A stretch of DNA of 53,739 nucleotides from Opitutales bacterium (GTDB lineage Bacteria > Verrucomicrobiota > Verrucomicrobiia > Opitutales > Oceanipulchritudinaceae): NCBI GenBank assembly GCA_020831485.1, contig JAFIGG010000017.1, positions 1 to 53,739 on the forward strand, read 5' to 3'. Shown here piece after piece: positions 25,137-33,350 of this stretch (position 1 is the stretch's first letter; the number at the start of each line of letters is the position of its first letter). A model generated the notes under the pieces. It did not search any database. It worked only from the letters and a program-made list of their open reading frames with translations, and was not told the DNA's origin. The translations under genes were made by a program, and so were the position numbers.

Positions 25137-27596
25137 CTATTGGTTGAGTATCAGGGAAACGCTTCGAAGCTGGGCGGAGCCAAGGTAAAGCGGTGCATCG
25201 AAGCCAAAACGGGCGGGAGCCAAAGGTTCTGGGTCGGTATAGGAGAGCGCCGGTTCTCCGTCCATCAGCACAGTGATTTCACTTCCCTTTTTCCGCACTT
25301 CAATCTTATGCCAGTCCGCAGGGCGGACACCGGAGAACTGCTTGACTGCAAGTTCCTCCTGCGTCCACTCGCTGGTTCTTTTCCACAGCCCGAGGGTTCC
25401 ATCTTTTTGCAAGCCGACTTGGTAATGGCGGTTCATGGTGTGATAATTGAATAGCAACATCAGTGTGTGCTGTGCCTCGTATCCGGCACGGGCAGTTCGG
25501 ATTTCGGCACTGAAAGCATAGTCCGATTCAGCGGCTTCGCTGGAAAGGAGGGTTACCGGACCGGTAACGGAAACTTCATCGCTTCCGACACCCGGTTTAT
25601 TGCCAATATAAATCCATCCCTGCTGGCCAAAGGTCAGCCCCAGCAATGGCTCGTAGGAAAATTTCTTTTGTACCTCATTTTCCACGGTGACCTCTATTCG
25701 AGGAGATATCGGCAAGCGGAAAGGATACTCACTACTTAGTATGGGCTGTGTTCCATATCGGCTGTTTCCCCTGGGATCCACAAACGGCTGGTCGAGGTTG
25801 TGGTGACCAAGAACCCAATAGTGAAACTTCTTTCCTGGATCGGCCTCAGTGTCAACATAGCTCCTGCGTTCCAATCCAGTGGCAATACGGTCTGCTTTTC
25901 GCGGATCCGCCACAGCCGCACGATACACGTCATAGCTCGCTCCTGCTCCAGCATCCTCCCATTCAAGGGCAACGCCATCTTCCGACACGGAGACAGACGC
26001 GCTTAGCTGGGGATATTCATCCAGTTGCCAGTTGGCCAAAGTGCATAGGCGCAGCTTGCTGGTAATGGCTTCATATTCGGATTCAAAGGCGCGGTTGCGC
26101 AAATGCTCCTCATCGTCGTGATCACGGAGATACAATTGATCGGCAGCAGCGTGGGTGTATACATACTTGTACTTTTTGTTGAGCCCCATGCGCACCGGTA
26201 GGAAGGCCTCCGGTCGCGTTACGCTGCCTGGCTGATAAAATTCTGAAAAAACAAGGCGGTCCGGATCGGCTTTTCCGGAGATCGTTGGAATCAAGGAGAC
26301 TCCCTCAAGACTGGATGGTGATGAGATCCCCGTCATATCACAGAACGTGGGGATCATATCGATTAGATTAACCGGTTCATTGCAAATCTCGCCAGCCTTG
26401 ATTGCCCATGGCGCACGGATGATGAAAGGCACCTTCGCTGCGGGATCCAGCATGTTATGCTTCTCGATAAGTCCGTGTTCATACAGGCTTTCTCCGTGAT
26501 CGCTGGTGTAGACAATAATCGTGTTGTCCAGGATGTCCAGTTCGCGACAGCGCTCCATGATGCGTCCGACGCAGTCATCCACACTGGAAGCACAGGCGTA
26601 GTAGGCCGCTGTGCTGCGACGGGCTTTATCGCCGTCGAGGTCTGAGTGACACCATGCCTGGCTGAAAGGAAACTGCCCCTTTTTCGTCCACTCTGCTATC
26701 GTAGCCGGTAGCGGCATGTCGTCTGGATTAAACCGATCGAGGAACTTTTGGTGAATGGTCCACGGACGGTGCGGTTTCTCCAGCCCAACATGAATGAAGA
26801 AAGGCTTCCCTGCCGAGGTATTCCGCTCAATGAAATCGATACTGCGGTCGGTTACCAAATGGTCCAGCATCTCATCCTCATGCTCGACAAGCGTCTCCAG
26901 GAAGTGCTGGTTAACGCCGTTTTGCCTCACGATGAGGTCCTTAGGGGCATGCGAAAATCGCTGTGGGTCTATTTCCCGATAGGTCTGATCCAGGTATGGC
27001 CTCATCTCCCGGTAGCGCCGGTTGACATCCCCGTTTTTCAAGTCGCTATAATGCTTGCCCGGCATTGAAGTGTAGATGCGAAGGTCACGCTCATCGAAAC
27101 CCAAGTCCCAGCCCTCAAGCGTTTCACCGTGGACATGCATTTTTCCCAGGGCTGCCGTTCTGTAGCCAGCCTTGCGAAAATACTCTCCCATGCCAGGAAT
27201 GCCCTCTGCTACGCCGGGAAAGCGGGTCAGCCCAGGTTCCCTGCGCTGCATTTTGTGGTATATCGCAGCAGTTTGATGGGGATACTTGCCAGTCATGTAA
27301 GATGCCCGACATGGTGCGCAGAGCGGGGCAGGGCAATACATCGAATCAAACCGAACCCCATCGGCAGCCAGAGCGTCAATCGCGGGAGTCGGCGAACGTC
27401 CGTCAGTTTGGCGCACCGTGGAGCCGTAACAACCACATGCTGCCGCCTGATGTTCGTCCGAAACAATGAGGATGATGTTTGGCGGGCCCTTCGTTCTCGC
27501 GGTTTCAGCTTGCATGGCTGCGGCGGTGTATTTCCCCGCCGCAAACGATGCCGTTGAGAGTCCGATAGACTTTAGGAACTTCCGGCGGTTTAACAT
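25137..27596 (-). CDS. Sulfatase with C-terminal FN3-like and LamG/DUF1080-like domains
   Basis: 819 residues. A twin-arginine-like leader (MLNRRKFLKSIG, cut near residue 29) suggests Tat export. The sulfatase domain (38-about 510) has VSDEHQAAACGCYG, formylglycine motif C93-A-P-C-R97 followed by YMTGKYPHQ, and the second metal site YTSDHGESLYEHGL. Residues about 530-640 resemble an FN3-like module (VALEWEDAGAGASYDVYRA). Residues about 690-819 look like a laminin-G/DUF1080-type glycan-binding sandwich (HYQVGLQKDGTLGLW; WHKIEVRKKGSEITVLMDGE). It follows the TonB-dependent receptor by 49 bp and is the last gene of the regulator-receptor-sulfatase series. Tat export implies that it folds, and may be FGE-modified, in the cytoplasm. 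Confidence 0.94.
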   Translation of the reverse strand: MLNRRKFLKSIGLSTASFAAGKYTAAAMQAETARTKGPPNIILIVSDEHQAAACGCYGSTVRQTDGRSPTPAIDALAADGVRFDSMYCPAPLCAPCRASYMTGKYPHQTAAIYHKMQRREPGLTRFPGVAEGIPGMGEYFRKAGYRTAALGKMHVHGETLEGWDLGFDERDLRIYTSMPGKHYSDLKNGDVNRRYREMRPYLDQTYREIDPQRFSHAPKDLIVRQNGVNQHFLETLVEHEDEMLDHLVTDRSIDFIERNTSAGKPFFIHVGLEKPHRPWTIHQKFLDRFNPDDMPLPATIAEWTKKGQFPFSQAWCHSDLDGDKARRSTAAYYACASSVDDCVGRIMERCRELDILDNTIIVYTSDHGESLYEHGLIEKHNMLDPAAKVPFIIRAPWAIKAGEICNEPVNLIDMIPTFCDMTGISSPSSLEGVSLIPTISGKADPDRLVFSEFYQPGSVTRPEAFLPVRMGLNKKYKYVYTHAAADQLYLRDHDDEEHLRNRAFESEYEAITSKLRLCTLANWQLDEYPQLSASVSVSEDGVALEWEDAGAGASYDVYRAAVADPRKADRIATGLERRSYVDTEADPGKKFHYWVLGHHNLDQPFVDPRGNSRYGTQPILSSEYPFRLPISPRIEVTVENEVQKKFSYEPLLGLTFGQQGWIYIGNKPGVGSDEVSVTGPVTLLSSEAAESDYAFSAEIRTARAGYEAQHTLMLLFNYHTMNRHYQVGLQKDGTLGLWKRTSEWTQEELAVKQFSGVRPADWHKIEVRKKGSEITVLMDGEPALSYTDPEPLAPARFGFDAPLYLGSAQLRSVSLILNQ

Positions 27597-27645
27597 CGTC
27601 GCTTACTGTATTTAATGTGTGGCCCCTGAGCGATTCAGTGTTTTC

Positions 27646-30312
27646 CTAGAAGCGCAGGTTTGCCTGTAACTGATGTTGGATGGATTCCCTATAGAACGCG
27701 CCTCTGTGGCGGTTCATCAGGTCTCTGGAATTGAAAAGGTTATTGACCGAGTAGTTGACGGTAAGCTGTTTGGACGATGGGCCTTGTCCAAGGCGAGTTG
27801 TATAGCGAATGAAACCGCTGGTTGAATATTCCCTATCCAAATCGACATCGAACCAGCGATCCAATTCGTCGACATAATAGGAAGCCATCGTGGATTTTGA
27901 ACGAAAGCTCTGGCTAGCCCCAAAACTAAAGCCGTCCAAGGGGCCGTCCCGGAATTGATAGCGCAGGTGGACAATCGCATTGTGCGGGGCTAACCCAAAG
28001 ATTCTTCCAAAGCGTTCATTGACGTTCTCATTAATCTTAATCGCCTCCAAGTCATTGTAGGTGTATGAGAAAACAACGGAGAAATTACGGGTTGGATTGT
28101 AATAAAATTCGACATCGAAGCCTTGAGCCCTCGACATGTCCCCGGCAATCTGCCTGCCTGGCAGAGCGTTGTTTTGGAGCTTCCATCCTTCCTCCCCCGG
28201 GCGGGTATCATAGAAGAAATAGTTTGGATATTCTTCCCCGTATTCCTCGTAGGTAATGATGTCGCTTAGGCGAAAGTCGTAATTAACGATAGCGTCATTC
28301 TCCTTCTCGATATAGAAGGCTATGATTTGTCCATTGAGCTTGCCGTCGAGAAGGTCGAAGCGCAAACCGAACTCGACTCCTTCTCCAAAAACCGGCGGAA
28401 TTACATCCCCGAATGGATCGAGGCTAGTGCCGTCGGGGGATTGGGTTGATTTTGCATAGTTGGCGAAGACTCCTACTTGTTCGGTGATCCAAAAGAGTCC
28501 ACCGATAGTGGGGCTCCACTGGTCGTAAGGGACATTATTATCGGAAACCCGGGTAGTGATGGTCTCCGGGGTAAGTCCCGGGGGCAGTTCAAAGTTCGGA
28601 TTGGTGAAATAACCGGGTGCCACGCTGATTGCATAATTGTTGTAGGAGTGGGTGATGTCTACTTTATCGTAGCGCAATCCCGCGAGGGTGCGTAGCCGGC
28701 CGTTAAGAAATTCACTCTGTACCGCAAGCCAGTAGCCATGTGTGGTAACATCGGAAGTGGATTTCTGGCGGAGCTGAAACAGATCGTCGCGATTGTTATA
28801 TCCAATATTCGGTGCGTCGGGACCAAATCCGTTGGCGAGGGGAAGCCTGTGGTGGTAGATTTCTGTTGCGTAGTAATTTCCATCAAAGAGCTGCGTTCCT
28901 TCTTTAATCTGTTCGTAGAGCCTGGGACTCTTCTTCAAATTGTCCCAGTCGTATCCCAGAAGTATGTTGTGGCGGCTGTTGCCGATGATCGGCACATCAT
29001 CCAGTTCCAGTTCCCACAGAAAGGTTCCCTTAAAGGCGTTGGCCAGTGTGCGTCCCTCGTTTCTCTGCCAGTGTGTCTGGATGTACTCTTCACCAATCGC
29101 ACCCTGCACACGTGAATTCGAAAAGCCCATGCGAGTCAGTGCGTAGCGATCATCGTCCTCACGGTTGTAAGCGAGTTTCAGCTGCATGTTGTCAGTGAAC
29201 TTTTGAACCACGTCAAAAGTATATATGTCACCGGTACGTATAGAAACCTTGTCCGGGCCTGTCGAGCTGTAGAGTGCGTTTCTGTCATCCGCCCAAGGAG
29301 CGTAAAGTGCCGCGATGTCCTCGCGGGTGGGGTTGGGATTGTTCACCAGAACCAGGTTGTCGATCACTTCCTGGGGAATATACTGAACGGCGTCCGGATT
29401 GAAAATGAATTCGTTGCGGTATGCGGTCAATGAAGCGCGCTTTTGCGTGTCGGTCTCGTCGCCCAAACTGTTTGGCAGGTAGCGGCTTTGCCCCGTGGCG
29501 TCGGAGAACATTCTCGGTGGCAAATTATGCTCTGTCTCCATGCGTTCATAACGGACCCGGAAATGTGTCTTCCTGTTGAGACGGTAACCGAGGTCCAGAG
29601 TTGCTCCGCGTTGGTGAAGGGTTTTGTAAAGCTGGTCAAAGTCCCTATCCATGTCGAATGCCATCAGGCGTACCGCGAATTTGTCTGTCACCGTCATGTT
29701 CGCATCCAATACGAACCTCTGGAAGTTTTTATTCCCAAAGGCAGCGCTGAGATTGTAGAATGAATTTCCGTGAACCGCTTTTTTGGGAATGGCATTGACC
29801 ACTCCACCTGGGTCGGCCTGTCCAAAAATGAGGCTGTTGGCACCCTTTACAATATCCATGCGTTGGATGTTGTAGCCGTCGCGTTCTATCTCACGCCAAA
29901 AAAGATCGAATCTTTGAGTAAGACTGCGGAAACCGCGAATGCGTATCTGGTTAAAAGAGAATCCGTCCGGATCCAGCGTGACACTGGCAGTTGCCCTTGC
30001 CAGATCCTCGTCGTTGAGGATGTTCAGGTCTTCCATTAACTCCTCGTTGATTATCGTCAGCGAGATGGGACTGTTCCTGACGGTGGTGTTGGTCCGGGTA
30101 GTGGAGGTTGTAAAGGCTGAGAAGTAGCCGATGTCTTCCGATGCGGTGACCGAGAAATCGTCCAAGTCAAATACTTCTTCCTGGATTGCACCATTAGTGC
30201 TTGGGGAGGCCTGGCGATCATTGGCACCTGCTTGAGCGCTGCCCAGGTTGAAGATTAGGGTTAAACCGGCTAGGGCCATTCCGGTGGCAGTGTATATTTG
30301 GCTGATTCTCAT
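27646..30312 (-). CDS. TonB-dependent outer-membrane receptor
   Basis: 888 residues: signal peptide (ending NLGSAQA), a TonB-box-like EEVFDLDDFSVTA, plug domain (about 75-190; DIVKGANSLIFGQADPGGVVNAI) and a 22-strand-type beta barrel ending in the aromatic C-terminal QLQANLRF. It would import glycan fragments across the outer membrane using TonB/ExbBD. No SusD partner is encoded, which is usual for Verrucomicrobiota and unlike Bacteroidota PULs. It lies between the XylR-type regulator and a sulfatase on the same strand. The ATG at 30312 is preferred to the upstream TTG at 30327. Confidence 0.95.
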   Translation of the reverse strand: MRISQIYTATGMALAGLTLIFNLGSAQAGANDRQASPSTNGAIQEEVFDLDDFSVTASEDIGYFSAFTTSTTRTNTTVRNSPISLTIINEELMEDLNILNDEDLARATASVTLDPDGFSFNQIRIRGFRSLTQRFDLFWREIERDGYNIQRMDIVKGANSLIFGQADPGGVVNAIPKKAVHGNSFYNLSAAFGNKNFQRFVLDANMTVTDKFAVRLMAFDMDRDFDQLYKTLHQRGATLDLGYRLNRKTHFRVRYERMETEHNLPPRMFSDATGQSRYLPNSLGDETDTQKRASLTAYRNEFIFNPDAVQYIPQEVIDNLVLVNNPNPTREDIAALYAPWADDRNALYSSTGPDKVSIRTGDIYTFDVVQKFTDNMQLKLAYNREDDDRYALTRMGFSNSRVQGAIGEEYIQTHWQRNEGRTLANAFKGTFLWELELDDVPIIGNSRHNILLGYDWDNLKKSPRLYEQIKEGTQLFDGNYYATEIYHHRLPLANGFGPDAPNIGYNNRDDLFQLRQKSTSDVTTHGYWLAVQSEFLNGRLRTLAGLRYDKVDITHSYNNYAISVAPGYFTNPNFELPPGLTPETITTRVSDNNVPYDQWSPTIGGLFWITEQVGVFANYAKSTQSPDGTSLDPFGDVIPPVFGEGVEFGLRFDLLDGKLNGQIIAFYIEKENDAIVNYDFRLSDIITYEEYGEEYPNYFFYDTRPGEEGWKLQNNALPGRQIAGDMSRAQGFDVEFYYNPTRNFSVVFSYTYNDLEAIKINENVNERFGRIFGLAPHNAIVHLRYQFRDGPLDGFSFGASQSFRSKSTMASYYVDELDRWFDVDLDREYSTSGFIRYTTRLGQGPSSKQLTVNYSVNNLFNSRDLMNRHRGAFYRESIQHQLQANLRF

Positions 30313-30341
30313 GATAAGGGTTTTCAAGATTTAATTTAATA

Positions 30342-30356
30342 GCCTGTTTTACAGGC
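30342..30356. repeat. Small hairpin in the receptor leader
   Basis: GCCTGT-TTT-ACAGGC, 30 bp upstream of the receptor start codon, within the mRNA leader. It could affect translation; nothing further is visible. Confidence 0.3.
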
Positions 30357-30471
30357 CGCTGTGAGTAAGAATAGGAGTAATTTACGAAAGGATTGTTGCT
30401 GTGTGGGATTTGATCCTGGCGGAAAATAGTTACCGGAGGCGAAAGGGGTATTTATTGATAAAAGAATAGAT

Positions 30472-30500
30472 AATGAACAAAAACACCAAATATATGTCAA
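30472..30500 (-). promoter_or_regulatory. Candidate promoter of the TonB-dependent receptor
   Basis: On the minus strand TTGACA (30500-30495) is followed by an AT-rich spacer of about 17-18 bp and a weak TCATTA/TTCATT -10. The spacer 30313-30606 is AT-rich and contains no gene. It would allow the receptor to be transcribed independently of the regulator gene upstream. Confidence 0.35.
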
Positions 30501-30541
30501 TTCAAATATCAACAAATCTTCCATCCGTAGCTATTACGAGC

Positions 30542-30582
30542 CAAGTTGGGTAACTTGTTGGCGGGGATACCGGTAACCCGCC
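30542..30582. terminator. Two adjacent hairpins after the regulator gene
   Basis: CAAGTT/AACTTG (30542-30557) and GGCGGG/CCCGCC (30560-30582, with GATACCGGTAA between) lie just downstream of the regulator stop codon. No T-run on the minus strand, so they are weak terminators at best, or an operator. Confidence 0.35.
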
Positions 30583-30606
30583 CAGCCTAATCAAAAGCCC
30601 TGCGAC

Positions 30607-31836
30607 CTAAGTCTTTGATGAACCGGAATCGCTCACATCAGGTGTGCTGTGGACCCGGCGGTATTCGGTTGGCGTAAAGCCGGATGCATCCCTGAAAACC
30701 TGGGTTAGGTAGCGGATATTTTCAAAGCCGGCCTGCTTTGCGATGGAGGTTATGTTGAGGTTGGTGGAGGTGAGTAACTCCTTCACCCGTTCCATTTGAA
30801 TACGCTGGATCTCGCTGTGAATGGATCGTCCGATATTCTTCATGAATTTACGGTACGCGGTTGAGTTGGACATTCCGGTTACTTTGAGGACATCGGCGGG
30901 CGTGATCGGGTTGCAGGCATGCTCCTTGATGTAGCGCATGGCAAAGGCAACTTCCGGATCCTCAAAGCCCATGTAGCTGCTGGAATCGCGTTCTTCCACC
31001 TTGGCGGGGGCTATATGGCTGAGTGACGGGCAAGTGCTATCGCCGCTCATCAAGCGGTCAAGGATATCTGCGGCCGTATAACCGGCCATCATTGCATTTG
31101 CATCAATACTGCTCAAACGCGGTTGGGAAAGTTCGCACAGCCAGCGGTCATTGTCCACGCCAAGGACGGATATTTCCTGGGGCACCTGCAATTGTTGAAT
31201 CACGCAGGCATCAAGGACCCAGCGCGCCCAACCGTCAAAGAAAACAAATACACCACATGGTTTCGGCAAGCTTTCCAGCCACAGGCCCAGAGATCGTATA
31301 GCATCGGGCATGTGGGTGGGGGAGGGGAAGTCCGGCTCGTAATTTTCACAAATGTGGCCATTTTTTTTCAACTCCTGACTGAATCCCTCACGGCGTTGGC
31401 GGCACCATAGAGCTTTTTCATCGCCCCCACAAAAAGCAAAATTGCGCATCCCCTTATTGAGAAAGTAGCGTGCTGCCATGCGGCCGATTTCTTCTTGGTT
31501 GGATGTGACTATTGGGAATTTGAGATGCCCATCCTGTTCTTCCGAGTAACTTCCGAATCCCACTTTTGGAACATTCGCCAGTTGGGCGATTTCATTGATC
31601 GCGGGTAGATGAATGCTAGTTATTACACCGTCCGGATCCCAGTATTTAACACCCTCCAGGGTCGCTTTCGTCATCGGATCCATAAGGATAACCCAACCGC
31701 TTCTGCTGCGGATAAATTCGCCAACACCCCTTGCAATGGCCCGGTCGAATGCCATGTCCGACTCTAGCAGCAATGCTACCCGTTTGACGCGGGTATTCTG
31801 GATCTTTCGCTTCTTGTTACGTTTCTTGGCAGGCAT
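30607..31836 (-). CDS. XylR-type AraC-family transcriptional regulator
   Basis: 409 residues. A basic N-terminal tail leads into a LacI/periplasmic-binding-like sensor domain (VKRVALLLESDMAFDRAIARGVGEFI ... to about 290), with DGVITSIHLP, FAFCGGDEKALWCRQRREGF and SVLGVDNDRWLCELSQPRLSSID. A C-terminal AraC double helix-turn-helix follows at about 300-400 (ITPADVLKVTGMSNSTAYRKF ... NITSIAKQAGFENIRYLTQVFRDASGFTPTEYR). This is the XylR architecture: sugar binding activates DNA binding. It is divergent from the first plus-strand glycosidase-like gene and upstream of the receptor, so it most likely controls both arms of the island in response to a monosaccharide or small oligosaccharide. Confidence 0.95.
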   Translation of the reverse strand: MPAKKRNKKRKIQNTRVKRVALLLESDMAFDRAIARGVGEFIRSRSGWVILMDPMTKATLEGVKYWDPDGVITSIHLPAINEIAQLANVPKVGFGSYSEEQDGHLKFPIVTSNQEEIGRMAARYFLNKGMRNFAFCGGDEKALWCRQRREGFSQELKKNGHICENYEPDFPSPTHMPDAIRSLGLWLESLPKPCGVFVFFDGWARWVLDACVIQQLQVPQEISVLGVDNDRWLCELSQPRLSSIDANAMMAGYTAADILDRLMSGDSTCPSLSHIAPAKVEERDSSSYMGFEDPEVAFAMRYIKEHACNPITPADVLKVTGMSNSTAYRKFMKNIGRSIHSEIQRIQMERVKELLTSTNLNITSIAKQAGFENIRYLTQVFRDASGFTPTEYRRVHSTPDVSDSGSSKT

Positions 31837-31984
31837 GGCTTAACATTTTAGTAACAACGCTATCCTGCAAAAGATTTCAAGTACTATTTTTCCTGGCTAG
31901 TGACATAATAGTGGAATAAAAGGAAAGAATATTGTCATTTCACTTGACTCCAGATCGAACATTCCTCGTTTTGTTGGAAGTATT

Positions 31985-32037
31985 CCCCAGACTGTATACC
32001 CGAATTATGACCCCCAGACTTTTTACCCGAATGATGA
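31985..32037 (+). repeat. 27-bp in-frame tandem duplication at the 5' end of a hydrolase gene
   Basis: Units 31985-32010 and 32012-32037 are identical at 23 of 26 positions with a 27-bp period. Read in the gene's frame they give the nearly repeated peptides PRLYTRIMT and PRLFTRMMK. The period keeps the reading frame and creates two possible ATG starts (32007, 32031). Confidence 0.7.
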
Positions 32038-33275
32038 AACCTGCAGCACTGATATTGACGATGATAATTATGGGCTTTGTCGCTTCTTTGGATGGACGCG
32101 ACGCCCCGTTCAGCTTGAACGTTGGCACCCAAAGTATTGGTGTCCGTTACCAATTCACAGATGATTGCGCATTGGTCGAGTCGGCGAAGCAAATTGCGGC
32201 CATGGGGTCGGACACTTTGAAGATTGCTCTTACCCCAAAGTATGACGACGATTACCTCCTGCCAAAGGATGAGCGAATCCAGTCGTTAATGGACTTGATT
32301 GAGCACAAACCCAGCTACACCGAGGTCATGGATATGCCTTTCCGCAACATCATGCTGTGGATTTATCCATTCAGTGATACCCGATCGGCTTTCCGCTCTG
32401 GCAAGATAAGTGCCGAAGAAAAGGAGGCGGTTTATCAGGAAATCTATGATTTTACTGCTTTTTTGCTGAAGCGCTATTCTGGCAGCGGAAAATCTTTTTT
32501 CCTGGGCAATTGGGAGGGCGATTGGCACATGTTGCGTGAGATTTATGAGTATGACCGCGATCCTACGCCCGAGGCGATTGCTGGTGGAATAAAATGGTTC
32601 AAGCTTAGAGAGAAGGCGATTGCTGATGCGCGCCGGGATATACCTCACGAAGATCTGGAAGTGTATTTCTACATTGAGTTGAACCACGTGGGCAAGTCGA
32701 TGGACCATGACAAGCCGTCGATTGTCAACCGGGTGCTCCCCTATATCCGCACCGATTATGTGTCATGGTCTAGTTACGACATTACTAAACCAGTTGCTCT
32801 CATGGACGAAGCCGAGGGCCGGGCGCGGGTTTTTGCGGCTTTGGACTACATCGAGGCGCATCTCCCCGAGAGTGATGTGCCGGGTAAGCGGGTATTTCTC
32901 GGAGAATATGGCTTCGAACTATCTGGCTTTGGCACTCCGGAACTGCAGCGTGATTACACCGCTGCGATCATGAAATGGAGTATAGAGTGGGGATGCCCAT
33001 TTGTCCTGTATTGGGAGCTTTACTGCAATGAAATCGATTCGAAGACTGGAGAGCACCTTGGCTATTGGCTGATTGATGACAAGGGCGTGAAACAGCCAAC
33101 CTGGCACCTCCACAAGGATTTTCTCGACCTTGCCAATGAATTTGTCGACGCCTATAAAGCTGAGCATGGCAATCTGCCGGCGCAAGAACACTTCAACCGC
33201 AAGGCCGTTGCCTGGATTGACGCTATAATGGCCGATCAATCGGCCTCGGAGGAGTGCGACGTTGAGTCGAAGTGA
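32031..33275 (+). CDS. Secreted TIM-barrel-like putative glycosidase, unrecognised family (member 1)
   Basis: About 414 residues with a signal peptide (MMKPAALILTMIIMGFVASLDG). I do not recognise the family. It shares with the next gene the block YSGSGKSFFLGNWEGDW (Glu162), a downstream YFYIELNHVGKSM, and VFLGEYGFE (Glu292). The two glutamates are 130 residues apart in both proteins, and W/E-rich strands follow (VLYWELYCNE; YWLID). A Glu on a mid-barrel strand and another in GEYG about 130 residues later are typical of clan GH-A retaining glycosidases. It is the first plus-strand gene of the island, divergent from the regulator. Start uncertain: ATG 32007 and a TTG at 31932 preceded by AGGAAAG are alternatives. 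Confidence 0.8.
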   Translation: MMKPAALILTMIIMGFVASLDGRDAPFSLNVGTQSIGVRYQFTDDCALVESAKQIAAMGSDTLKIALTPKYDDDYLLPKDERIQSLMDLIEHKPSYTEVMDMPFRNIMLWIYPFSDTRSAFRSGKISAEEKEAVYQEIYDFTAFLLKRYSGSGKSFFLGNWEGDWHMLREIYEYDRDPTPEAIAGGIKWFKLREKAIADARRDIPHEDLEVYFYIELNHVGKSMDHDKPSIVNRVLPYIRTDYVSWSSYDITKPVALMDEAEGRARVFAALDYIEAHLPESDVPGKRVFLGEYGFELSGFGTPELQRDYTAAIMKWSIEWGCPFVLYWELYCNEIDSKTGEHLGYWLIDDKGVKQPTWHLHKDFLDLANEFVDAYKAEHGNLPAQEHFNRKAVAWIDAIMADQSASEECDVESK

Positions 33276-33350
33276 TCTATACCGCGACTGAAACATCAAT
33301 TGATTTTTCATCGAAACTCTCTACTCTTTAAATGTTATCCCGACTCTATT

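Noticed and set aside
27646-30312. SusC/SusD pair
   Set aside because: No SusD-like lipoprotein is encoded next to the receptor or elsewhere in the window.
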